Assembly: GCF_004303025.1 (NCBI RefSeq)
Contig: NZ_PJQW01000019.1
Location: 1 to 35,816, forward strand
DNA: 35,816 nucleotides
Direction: 5' to 3'
From: Flavobacterium sp. J27
GTDB taxonomy: Bacteria; Bacteroidota; Bacteroidia; Flavobacteriales; Flavobacteriaceae
Below, piece by piece: positions 16,793-24,285 of this stretch (positions are counted from its first letter, which is position 1; each line of letters starts with the position of its first letter). The position numbers were made by a program, and so were the translations under genes. The notes beneath the pieces are model-generated. The model ran no database searches. It was not told the origin of the DNA and worked only from the letters and a program-made list of their open reading frames with translations.

Positions 16793-19642
16793 ATGTGGCT
16801 TAGAGTTATCGTATTCTTTTTCTTTTGTTATGGAATTGCTCAAAATAAACCTATTCACTTTTCCTCTTCTAATGGGTTACCTCATGATATTACCTATGGC
16901 TTATTTCAAGATTCTTTAGGGTATGTTTGGATTGGTACTGATAATGGATTGGTAAAATATGATGGTAATGAGTTTAAAACATTTACCATAAAAGAAGGAT
17001 TACGTTCTAACTATGTCATTGATATTAATGAAACAAAAGATAATAAAATAGTAATAGGAATGTGGGGTGGTGGTGTACAGCTTATTCAAAATGACTCTGT
17101 TTTAGACTTTAAAGGATCAACTAATCATTTTTCAAAAATTTGTAAGATTAATATACACGGAAATACAATTATTGCCAGTTCAGAAAACAATAGATTCCAT
17201 GTTTTATATAAAAATGGCAATAATTATATTGAAGAGAAAACAAATTTTAAAAATAAAAAAAATGTTGCGCTTTTTAATATAAAAGAAAAAACCGGAGTAG
17301 ACAATTCAAGAACTTTAAGCCCAATTAATATTAACGATAATTTATTTTTTATAGGAGGTAATAATTTTGGTCTTCAAAAAATAAAAGGGATTATTTCATT
17401 AGATTTTAAAAAAAAATCATACAAAGAAGAATTTTCCTTTTTAAGTAATAAAGAAATTAATGATTTAATCTATAAAGATGGAATTTATATAGGGTTAACA
17501 GATAAAGAAGAAATTATTTTTAATGATAAAAAAATTCTTAAAGTTAAAGCTGTAAAGTTTAAAGAAGCAAAAAGCAACTTTAAGTTTAAAAGATTTGTAA
17601 AGACTAAGCGATTTAGTGTCTATATTTTGGAAGATGATTTTCATACAAGTGATCAAATAATATTATATGATAACATAAGTAAAAAAGAAATTAATTTTTC
17701 ATCTGAACAAAGAATAAATACTCTTGTAAGTGATATTATAAAAGATAAAGATGAGAATATTTGGATCTCATTAAATGGTCAAGGTGTTTATTTTATTCCT
17801 AATACCTATGAACACGATAATAAATCTTTTTTTGGTAATATCCCCTTACACGATGTAACACAATTAAATAATAGTTTATATTTTTTATCTTTAACTTCAA
17901 TTTATACTCTTAATAATAATGAGCATACTAAGACCTATCCTTTTACGTGTTTTTTAGAAGGTTTTAACACTAACTTTTCAAACAAAGATTCATTAATAAT
18001 TACAGTTACTTCTTTGAGCAAGCATCATGATAGCACTAATAAAGAATTGAGCAATGTATCATTATTAAATTCTTTCTATAAAAAAAGAATTAATGGCACT
18101 GACATATCAGTATCTTTTTGGGGAAATAAACTAACCGTTTTTAAAAATAAAGCTCCACTAAAAATTAATTTTAAAGAACAAATTCAAATAAATGACGTAC
18201 AGTTAATTAATAATGAATTATGGGTAGCCACTAATTTTGGTTTTTATATTTATGATACTAAACATTTTAAAGAAAAGAGAAGAGTGTCTTCTTTACAAGG
18301 ATTGTCTAATACCAATATTAAATCTTTTACCACATCACAAAACAAAGTATATGTAGCCACTATTGATGGGTTAAATGTGATAGATAAAGATTCCGTAAAA
18401 GTTTACACTAAAAAAGATGGATTGCCTTCAGATAATTTGAATCGTGTTTTTGTAGATCATCATAACATTGTTTGGTTGTCACACCAGAAAGGATATTCGG
18501 TATTTACGAATGGTAATTTTTATAATTTTACTAAAGAAAACGGGAGTTCATTCTCTTACGTTAACAAAATAATAGAAGACGACAATAACTTTATTTGGTT
18601 AGTAGGAAGCAATGGAGCGAAAAGAATAAAAAATACTTTGCCTTTTAAACCAGACAACAAACCTTCAATTCAAATAAACAAAAGAAATGATCAATTTAAA
18701 TTAAATGTAATAGACTTTTCAGGCGAAGCATTACTAATACAGTACAGAATTGGAGATGATGATTGGATATCAACACAGGAAAGAGAGTATAATTTTTCGA
18801 ATTATCAATATGGTTTACATAAAGTTCAATTTAGAGTAAGAAGATCATCAAGTGATTGGAGTTATTCTACAATTTATAGTTTTTCAAATGCGGCTCCTTG
18901 GTATAAAACTTGGTGGGGTGTATTGATAATCTCAGTTAGTATCTTACTCTTCTTATTGTACAGAATTTTAAACATTCATAAAAAGAATAATTTGTTAAAA
19001 AATTCAATAGCCAGTCAAAAAAAATTAGAAAAGGAACTTAGTGAAGTACGAGAAAATGTAGCTAGTGATTTTCACGATGAATTGGGCAATAAATTAGCAG
19101 GTATAACCATTGTTTCAGAATTAATGCTAAAAGACGAGTTTATTAAGCAGTCTGATTCTTTTGAAGCAATAAAGCAAATCCAAAAAGACTCAAAAAGTTT
19201 GTATTTTGGTATAAGAGATTTTGTATGGAGCATTGATAGTAAAAGCGATTATCTAGAAGAGTTGATTATTTATTTGTCAGATTTCGGTGAAGAATTATTT
19301 CAAAATTCTAAAATTACTTTTAAAGTGGAGAAGGAGATTAATCAAGAGATAAGAAAATTACCTAACTATTGGAGTCGCCAATTATTATTACTTTTTAAAG
19401 AAGCAATGACAAATAGCTATAAGCATTCCAATGCGACTGAGGTTATTTTGTCAATTAATTTAAAAAAGAATGTGTTAAAAATTGAATTAAAAGACAATGG
19501 GAAAGGATTTATAGAATCAGAATTAAAAAGAAAAAATGGTTTGAATAATATGCAGAAGAGAACACAGAAAATTGAAGGAGAATTGCAAATAATTACAGGA
19601 GAAGAAACCAAAATTATATTTACTGGACTAATAAATAGGTAA
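16793..19642 (+). CDS. periplasmic-propeller sensor histidine kinase (reg_prop, Y_Y_Y, HisKA_3)
   Basis: 949 residues. A signal/anchor segment (about 1-17) is followed by a large periplasmic sensor of two-component-regulator propeller repeats: LPHDITYGLFQDSLGYVWIGTDNGLVKYDG, then later DNIWISLNGQGVYF, NELWVATNFGFYIY and NIVWLSHQKGYSVF. A Y_Y_Y domain follows (about 635-700: QYRIGDDDWISTQEREYNFSNYQYG), then one membrane helix (WWGVLIISVSILLFLLYRIL). The cytoplasmic kinase has the HisKA_3 box DFHDELGNKLAGI with phospho-acceptor His761, and a HATPase with EAMTNSYKHSNA and DNGKGF. The C-terminus lacks any receiver or AraC domain, so it signals through the next gene, which starts 2 bases after the stop. 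Such sensors often detect glycans or stress; the ligand is unknown. Confidence 0.9.
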   Translation: MWLRVIVFFFFCYGIAQNKPIHFSSSNGLPHDITYGLFQDSLGYVWIGTDNGLVKYDGNEFKTFTIKEGLRSNYVIDINETKDNKIVIGMWGGGVQLIQNDSVLDFKGSTNHFSKICKINIHGNTIIASSENNRFHVLYKNGNNYIEEKTNFKNKKNVALFNIKEKTGVDNSRTLSPININDNLFFIGGNNFGLQKIKGIISLDFKKKSYKEEFSFLSNKEINDLIYKDGIYIGLTDKEEIIFNDKKILKVKAVKFKEAKSNFKFKRFVKTKRFSVYILEDDFHTSDQIILYDNISKKEINFSSEQRINTLVSDIIKDKDENIWISLNGQGVYFIPNTYEHDNKSFFGNIPLHDVTQLNNSLYFLSLTSIYTLNNNEHTKTYPFTCFLEGFNTNFSNKDSLIITVTSLSKHHDSTNKELSNVSLLNSFYKKRINGTDISVSFWGNKLTVFKNKAPLKINFKEQIQINDVQLINNELWVATNFGFYIYDTKHFKEKRRVSSLQGLSNTNIKSFTTSQNKVYVATIDGLNVIDKDSVKVYTKKDGLPSDNLNRVFVDHHNIVWLSHQKGYSVFTNGNFYNFTKENGSSFSYVNKIIEDDNNFIWLVGSNGAKRIKNTLPFKPDNKPSIQINKRNDQFKLNVIDFSGEALLIQYRIGDDDWISTQEREYNFSNYQYGLHKVQFRVRRSSSDWSYSTIYSFSNAAPWYKTWWGVLIISVSILLFLLYRILNIHKKNNLLKNSIASQKKLEKELSEVRENVASDFHDELGNKLAGITIVSELMLKDEFIKQSDSFEAIKQIQKDSKSLYFGIRDFVWSIDSKSDYLEELIIYLSDFGEELFQNSKITFKVEKEINQEIRKLPNYWSRQLLLLFKEAMTNSYKHSNATEVILSINLKKNVLKIELKDNGKGFIESELKRKNGLNNMQKRTQKIEGELQIITGEETKIIFTGLINR

Positions 19643-19644
19643 AA

Positions 19645-20271
19645 ATGAAAAAAAAAGTTGTACTTATAGAAGATTATCAAGTAGTATTAGATTCATTTAT
19701 TAAAATAATTAATAATACTGAAGATTTTATAGTTGTAGGAGAATTTAATACCTGTGAAGATGCGTTGGTTAAGATTCAAGAAATAAGACCAGATTTTGTA
19801 TTGATTGATATATCACTTCCAGGAATGAATGGAATTGAAGGAATAAAAAGAATTAAAAACTTACTTCCGTCTATTTCAATCATAGTGGTAACTGTTCATG
19901 AAAACTCTAGATATGTATTTGATGCTTTATGTGCAGGAGCAGTAGGATATGTCACTAAAAGTAGTGGAGGAGGAAAATTAATTGAAGCTTTGTACCAAGT
20001 AGAAGCAGGTGGAGCTCCTATGAGTATTAATATAGCTAGAATGGTTGTAGAGTCTTTTCAAAAAAAACAGATTGACAATTTAACCGATAAAGAAAATCAA
20101 GTGTTGGACTTACTATCAGATGGAAAAACCTATGCATCTATAGCCGAAACCTTAAATGTAAGTATCAACACAATAAAATTCCATGTTCGTAATATTTACG
20201 AAAAACTGCATGTATCTAATAAAGATGAGTTAATTGATTTGATTAAAAATAAATCAATTAACCATAAATAA
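19645..20271 (+). CDS. NarL/FixJ-family response regulator with LuxR-type HTH
   Basis: 208 residues. Receiver domain at 1-120 with the acidic pair near the start (IED), phospho-acceptor Asp55 in VLIDISLPGMNG, the switch Thr/Ser in VVTVHE and Lys in GYVTKSS. The LuxR/GerE DNA-binding domain is at about 143-200: LTDKENQVLDLLSDGKTYASIAETLNVS, then INTIKFHVRNIYEKLHVSNKDEL. It is the cognate partner of the kinase just upstream and almost overlaps it, so the two form one operon. The domains are complete. Downstream targets are unknown, though the palindrome at 16678-16690 is a candidate for autoregulation. Confidence 0.92.
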   Translation: MKKKVVLIEDYQVVLDSFIKIINNTEDFIVVGEFNTCEDALVKIQEIRPDFVLIDISLPGMNGIEGIKRIKNLLPSISIIVVTVHENSRYVFDALCAGAVGYVTKSSGGGKLIEALYQVEAGGAPMSINIARMVVESFQKKQIDNLTDKENQVLDLLSDGKTYASIAETLNVSINTIKFHVRNIYEKLHVSNKDELIDLIKNKSINHK

Positions 20272-20318
20272 ACCATATTGTGTGAAAGTAAAATTTATTT
20301 TTGGTTAATATGTTAAGT

Positions 20319-20441
20319 TTAAGGTTGTGATTGTAAAATTATGTATTTCGACAGTTCATTCCAATAAATTTCTTTGTGTTTATCATCCGAAATAAGCCCC
20401 CTTTTTGCGGTCAATAATATATCCTGGCATTTATCATTAAA
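20319..20441 (-). pseudogene. decayed C-terminal coding remnant
   Basis: Between a TAA at 20442-20444 and a TAA at 20319-20321 the minus strand reads 40 open codons with protein-like composition: FNDKCQDILLTAKRGLISDD, then KHKEIYWNELSKYIILQSQP. There is no Met, so it cannot be a gene as it stands; it looks like the tail of a lost protein. I cannot assign a family. The rest of 20272-20592 (about 320 bases between genes) shows nothing further. Confidence 0.4.
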
Positions 20442-20592
20442 TTAATTTTCAAATATAATCAACTTTGTAAAGTTATTCATTTAGATCGATAAATGAACTA
20501 TTTTTTATCATAAACTACTGCTAATATGTCAGTTGCTATTTGTCTACAACTTTTGGAATGATTTTAGTGCATTTTTAGAAAACCAAGTAATT

Positions 20593-21357
20593 ATGAAAAC
20601 CGAACCAATACAAATAGCTTCAGTAGATTTATTTAAGTTTATTGATAATAACAAAATTTCTGTAATTAAAGCAGGACTTGAAGAAGTCCTTGATTTTAAT
20701 TCAACTTTAAACAGTCAACTAAATCAATTTTATAAAAACACAATAAAAATTGGATTTATTAATATTGAAAGCTTAGATTATACTGATGAATTTGTACGGT
20801 CTTTAATTGGTGAAAAAATGATAAATATTGGCTTGGAAAGTTCTGACAAGATGTTGCCAGGTTATTATTTATTTAAAGATTCGAGGTTGGTCGCCTATCA
20901 TCCTGGAACATTTGATATTTCAAAATTAGATCCTCAGGTTCAAAAGGCTACAATTTGGACGGGTATTGCTCTTGCAGTAATCGCAGGCCTTTCAGATAAA
21001 AGTTTTGCAACAGCATTATTAACATTTTCAGCTACTTTGGACGCTAGTACTGGAATGAATATTTCTAAATTTTTTAAAGAAATATTAGAGTCAAAAGATG
21101 AAGTTAATATTTTAAAAAAACAAAAAGCAGTTTTTCTTACTGAAATAGATAAAGCTTATGCATTTTTGAAGGTATCAAAATTTGCAAGTGATGATGAAGT
21201 AAAAAAGGCTTGGAGAAATATGCAAAAAGAATTTCATCCAGATGCCAGTAAAACTGATAAAGATAAAAGAACAATAATTTCTGCACATATAAATGAGGCT
21301 TACGAATTAATCGTAAACCATAGAAAAGCAACTAAAACTAAATTTAGTTTTTCATAA
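20593..21357 (+). CDS. thioredoxin-fold and J-domain protein
   Basis: 254 residues from the Met at 20593 (MKTEPIQIAS). The longer frame from 20533 adds 20 hydrophobic residues that do not fit the domain. Residues about 1-110 look like a thioredoxin-type fold without the CxxC: IKIGFINIESLDYTDEFVRS, then PGYYLFKDSRLVAYHPG. A hydrophobic stretch (about 120-155: ATIWTGIALAVIAGLSDKSF) may be membrane-associated. The C-terminal J-domain (about 186-247) has the HPD signature at 215-217 in KEFHPDASK, so it should stimulate DnaK ATPase. Unlike classical DnaJ the J-domain is at the C-terminus and there is no Gly/Phe or zinc region. It stands alone between two stretches of decayed DNA. Confidence 0.8.
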   Translation: MKTEPIQIASVDLFKFIDNNKISVIKAGLEEVLDFNSTLNSQLNQFYKNTIKIGFINIESLDYTDEFVRSLIGEKMINIGLESSDKMLPGYYLFKDSRLVAYHPGTFDISKLDPQVQKATIWTGIALAVIAGLSDKSFATALLTFSATLDASTGMNISKFFKEILESKDEVNILKKQKAVFLTEIDKAYAFLKVSKFASDDEVKKAWRNMQKEFHPDASKTDKDKRTIISAHINEAYELIVNHRKATKTKFSFS

Positions 21358-21931
21358 ATTGATTAAAGTAAATTTTAACTTATTGGTCAATACAAAATTA
21401 TTTGTTTTCAGGACTATATTTAGTATATTCTTATACCAAAAGTAGCGTATGTGATTCTGGAATTAAATACTATACTTTATAAATTTATTACATTAAAAAA
21501 GACACCCAAGCATCTCTATTTCTTCCAAAAAATCTACTACCTATAAAAGAACTTTGCTTAATCTTCAGGTAAAGCATAGTGAAAAAATCGCCCTGCACAC
21601 CCAATAATGATGCTTTTCAACACCCTTTTAGTGGCTTTCTAATTGCCTTGTATTATATCTAGCCCAGTTTTTGTAGGAGTTTCTATTTTCTTATAGCTTC
21701 TTTCTACTTTTTACAGAATATTCAACAATTCTCATATAAATTTTCACGTTATTATAAGGAACTCACCTCGAAAGTCATTTTCTACATTTGTGTCAGTATA
21801 GATGAATAGGCTTAAATAATCAATCCCTGAAATAATTTCAAATGGAATCAAATTATTATCCTGCCTACTGATTTTCAAATGTTTGAAAGTCTATGAAATG
21901 TTCATTATGAAAATAGAATAAATAAATCATT
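21358..21931. other. 574-base gene-free stretch with decayed coding traces
   Basis: No complete gene is visible on either strand. The minus strand contains the remnant described at 21558-21710 and an overlapping open frame (21491-21616). The last 130 bases before the recombinase start are AT-rich and hold no recognisable site. The stretch may include one attachment half-site of the recombinase, but I cannot locate it. Confidence 0.5.
21558..21710 (-). pseudogene. decayed coding remnant with an in-frame stop
   Basis: Minus-strand codons read KVERSYKKIETPTKTGLDII-QGN, a TAG at 21639-21641, then KATKRVLKSIIIGCAGRFFH-YALPED and TAA at 21558-21560. The composition is protein-like on both sides of the TAG, which suggests a broken gene end. 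A second frame (21491-21616) also reads protein-like residues (GDFFTMLYLKIKQSSF, FFGRNRDAWVSFLM), so a frameshift within one lost gene is possible. No family recognised. Confidence 0.35.
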
Positions 21932-23401
21932 ATGAAAACAACTTATCTATACGTCCGAGTAAGCACGGATGAGCAAAAGAGAAAGGGATACTCTTTACCA
22001 GAACAAGAAGATCGGTTATTAAAATATTGTAGGGATAACAATATAGAAGTCAAGGACATTTATAGGGAAGACTTCTCTGCCAAGAATTTCAACCGCCCTG
22101 AATGGAAAAAGTTAATGGGAGTTATCAAAAGTAATTCATCAAAGAATGATAAGAGTATATTATTCATTAAATGGGATCGATTTAGCAGAAATATTGAATA
22201 CGCTTATGAGATGATAGGTATACTTAGAAAATACAGGACAACAGCAATGGCTATTGATCAACCTATAGATTTTTCTGTACCAGAAAGCACGGTAATGCTT
22301 GCCGTTTATCTATCAATACCAGAAGCGGAAAACAATAGAAGAGCCCTGAATACGGTAAACGGCATCCGTAGGGCAAAACTAATGGGCAGATATCCTAACA
22401 AAGCTCCTTTGGGTTTTATTAATATGACAACAGTGGACGGTAAAAAAATCATAGCGCTTAAGCAACCCGAAGCGGGTATTATAAGAAGAGTTTTCTATTT
22501 GTTGGCTAAAAATACCTATACGATTGGGGAAATTCGAAAGATAGCCAATGAAAAGGGACTTAGCTGTTCTCGGTCACATTTTTTCAGAATTATACACAAT
22601 CCTATTTATTGTGGTCTTATACCCATAAAATTCAACTCTAAAGAACAAGAAATGGTAAAGGGAATCCATGAGCCATTGATTTCAGAATCATTGTTTTATA
22701 AGGTTCAGGACATCATTACAACCAAAAGAAAGATTACTGCCAAAAAAGACCTACTGAAAGATACATTTTTTCTTAGAGGCTTTTTGGTGTGCCCTGTTTG
22801 TGCCCGAAAACTTAGTGGAAGTTTTTCTAAGGGATCAACAAAAAGATACCCATACTATCATTGTGTGGGAAGATGTAAAACAAGAATCAACGCACCTTTT
22901 CTTAATGATTGTTACCAACGTAAACTTCAGCAATTGGTAATTTCAAATGGAGCGATTGAACTATTCAAATGTATTTTAGAAGATTGTAATACAAACACAC
23001 ACAAAACAGAGTATTTTCAAAATCGAAGTCAGACGATTAGAAAGCTAAATGAGCAGGAATTAATTCTTTCCAAGGCTCGGAGGTTATTTGTATCAGATAT
23101 ACTAAAACCAGATGATTATGGAGAATTAAAAAGAGAATGCCATGTCAATTTCAAACATTTGAAAAGGGAGTTACGTAATATCAACATTAAGTTAAAGGAT
23201 ATTGAAGAGAAATACCAGACAGGTGTCAGGTCGTTTGTAGACATCTTTCAAGGATTTTCAAGTTTGGATCCGACCGATAAGAGGTATCTTGTCAATCTGA
23301 TTCCACCGCATAGAGTTGATTTCAAAACAGGAGATATTATTTTGGATTTGGATAGTCCTCTATCTAAAATATTGCTAAAGAAAGGACAATCAAAAAAATA
23401 A
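21932..23401 (+). CDS. large serine recombinase (integrase/resolvase family)
   Basis: 489 residues. N-terminal resolvase-type catalytic domain (1-150) with the nucleophile Ser11 in YVRVSTDEQ and the arginine motif DRFSRN. Then the Recombinase domain (about 165-265: TVNGIRRAKLMGRYPNKAPLG, SRSHFFRIIHNPIYCGLIP). A zinc ribbon follows (CPVCARKLSG then YYHCVGRC), and a coiled-coil-rich C-terminal arm (about 360-440). All parts needed for site-specific integration and excision are present. Such enzymes act between short attP/attB sites and usually sit at one end of their element, so this marks an element boundary. No phage or conjugation genes are in the window, so the element is either small, decayed, or formed by the accessory genes to the left. 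The small gene 5 bases downstream is its companion. Confidence 0.93.
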   Translation: MKTTYLYVRVSTDEQKRKGYSLPEQEDRLLKYCRDNNIEVKDIYREDFSAKNFNRPEWKKLMGVIKSNSSKNDKSILFIKWDRFSRNIEYAYEMIGILRKYRTTAMAIDQPIDFSVPESTVMLAVYLSIPEAENNRRALNTVNGIRRAKLMGRYPNKAPLGFINMTTVDGKKIIALKQPEAGIIRRVFYLLAKNTYTIGEIRKIANEKGLSCSRSHFFRIIHNPIYCGLIPIKFNSKEQEMVKGIHEPLISESLFYKVQDIITTKRKITAKKDLLKDTFFLRGFLVCPVCARKLSGSFSKGSTKRYPYYHCVGRCKTRINAPFLNDCYQRKLQQLVISNGAIELFKCILEDCNTNTHKTEYFQNRSQTIRKLNEQELILSKARRLFVSDILKPDDYGELKRECHVNFKHLKRELRNINIKLKDIEEKYQTGVRSFVDIFQGFSSLDPTDKRYLVNLIPPHRVDFKTGDIILDLDSPLSKILLKKGQSKK

Positions 23402-23406
23402 TAGAT

Positions 23407-23619
23407 ATGGGTTTCATCGATAAAAAAGTTTCAATTAAGCATGCAATTACTGCATTAGCAAAAAATGGTATTGTGATAAATGATAATGAAGCGGCTGTTA
23501 TATTAGACTTCCTTTATTTCATGTCAAAAAATTACAATAAACCTAAAGACGGAAAAGAATTCGAAACCTTAGAGAGAAATCGAACTTCGGAAAAACCACC
23601 GAAAAGAGTACCAAAGTAA
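23407..23619 (+). CDS. small integrase-associated protein
   Basis: 70 residues, starting 5 bases after the recombinase stop, so co-translated with it. The sequence IKHAITALAKNGIVINDNEAAVILDFLYFMSKNYNK resembles a short helical protein often found beside integrases in Bacteroidetes. Some databases label similar proteins as a PTS subunit, for which I see no basis. The C-terminal third is basic and disordered (KPPKRVPK). A role as DNA-binding accessory factor or small regulator is conceivable but is inference. Confidence 0.65.
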   Translation: MGFIDKKVSIKHAITALAKNGIVINDNEAAVILDFLYFMSKNYNKPKDGKEFETLERNRTSEKPPKRVPK

Positions 23620-23621
23620 GG

Positions 23622-23704
23622 GATTTAGGTGGTTTTATATGTTACCTAAAGATTTAGGTTGGTAAAAAAATCGAACTACAAATGACCAAACAAAACTGTT
23701 TGGT
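23622..23704. repeat. inverted and direct repeats downstream of the recombinase
   Basis: ACCTAAA-GA-TTTAGGT (23644-23659) is a perfect inverted repeat. GATTTAGGTGG (23622-23632) and GATTTAGGTTGG (23651-23662) are near-identical direct repeats. ACCAAACA-AAAC-TGTTTGGT (23685-23704) is a second perfect hairpin. The cluster lies between the recombinase operon and the tRNA operon and could serve as terminator or recombinase-binding site. Confidence 0.5.
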
Positions 23705-23723
23705 TTACAAGACTTTATTGGCA

Positions 23724-23759
23724 TAAAAAAAGGAGATAACTACTAAGTAGTATCTCCTT
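23724..23759 (-). terminator. intrinsic terminator of the tRNA operon
   Basis: On the minus strand AAGGAGATA pairs with TATCTCCTT (9 base pairs), continued inward by CTAC/GTAG with one bulged base and a 3-base loop, and is followed by seven T residues. It begins 3 bases after the tRNA-Arg 3' end. Confidence 0.85.
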
Positions 23760-23762
23760 AAG

Positions 23763-23836
23763 TGATCCCGTCAGGATTCGAACCTGAGACCTACTGCTTA
23801 GAAGGCAGTTGCTCTATCCAGCTGAGCTACGAGACC
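23763..23836 (-). tRNA. tRNA-Arg (anticodon TCT)
   Basis: 74 bases. The acceptor arm GGTCTCG pairs with CGGGATC (with G-T wobbles), discriminator A. D-arm GTAGCTCAGCTGGATAGAGC; the anticodon stem ACTGC/GCAGT encloses loop CTTCTAA with TCT. The T-arm has the standard GGTTCGAATCC. It is the last tRNA of the three-gene operon. CCA is not encoded. Confidence 0.95.
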
Positions 23837-23848
23837 AATATTTTTCAG

Positions 23849-23923
23849 TCGGGGTGGCAGGATTCGAACCTGCGACCTCCTGCTCCCAAAGCAGGCGCGA
23901 TAACCGGGCTACGCTACACCCCG
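23849..23923 (-). tRNA. tRNA-Pro (anticodon TGG)
   Basis: 75 bases. The acceptor stem CGGGGTG/CACCCCG is perfect, discriminator A. The anticodon stem CCTGC/GCAGG encloses loop TTTGGGA with TGG. The T-arm has GGTTCGAATCC. It is the middle gene of the operon, 12 bases from tRNA-Arg. CCA is not encoded. Confidence 0.95.
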
Positions 23924-23935
23924 AAAACAAAAAAG

Positions 23936-24019
23936 CGGAGAGACAGGGACTCGAACCCTGGCATCGGTTACCCGATGACAGATTAGCAATCTGCTCCGTT
24001 ACCACTCCGGCACCTCTCC
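23936..24019 (-). tRNA. tRNA-Ser (anticodon GCT)
   Basis: 84 bases, a class II tRNA with a long variable arm (ATCGGGTAACCGAT). Acceptor GGAGAGG pairs with TCTCTCC (last pair G-T), discriminator G as usual for serine. The anticodon loop TTGCTAA carries GCT. T-arm GGTTCGAGTCC. It is the first gene of the operon, 12 bases from tRNA-Pro. Confidence 0.95.
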
Positions 24020-24055
24020 AATAATCTGATAAAGAACTCATCTTTTTTGCGGTTG

Positions 24056-24086
24056 CAAATGTATATCTTAGTATTGTAATTTACAA
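24056..24086 (-). promoter_or_regulatory. promoter of the tRNA operon
   Basis: On the minus strand TTG (24084-24086) is followed after 20 bases by TACATTTG (24056-24063), an exact fit to the Bacteroidota primary-sigma consensus TTG-N17-23-TAnnTTTG. The -7 element ends 37 bases before the tRNA-Ser 5' end. Confidence 0.7.
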
Positions 24087-24229
24087 CATTTCTTTAAGTT
24101 TTTTTTCGTTTTTTTTGTGTTTTTTTTCTGAAAAGCTTATCATTCAATAAGATACAAATAAACATTTTTTAAGATTAAAATAAATTTTCCCTAACACCCT
24201 TCTTTTTTTAATCTTATATATTATAAAAA

Positions 24230-24262
24230 TTGCAATTTTTATCAATAAAAATAGTAAATTCG
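24230..24262 (+). promoter_or_regulatory. candidate thiolase promoter
   Basis: TTG at 24230-24232 and TAAATTCG at 24255-24262 (one mismatch to TAnnTTTG), 22 bases apart, end 23 bases before the thiolase start codon. Plausible but not strong. Confidence 0.4.
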
Positions 24263-24285
24263 CAATTCAATTAAAAAACCATATC

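Noticed and set aside
23407..23619. PTS sugar-transporter subunit for the 70-residue protein
   Set aside because: Too short, no phosphorylation motif and no sugar genes nearby; such labels on similar small proteins look like propagated errors.
23762..24041. Short open frames over the tRNA genes on both strands (with GFEPxT- and SNPG-like residues)
   Set aside because: They are translations of the T-arm and anticodon regions of the three tRNAs, a well-known source of false proteins.
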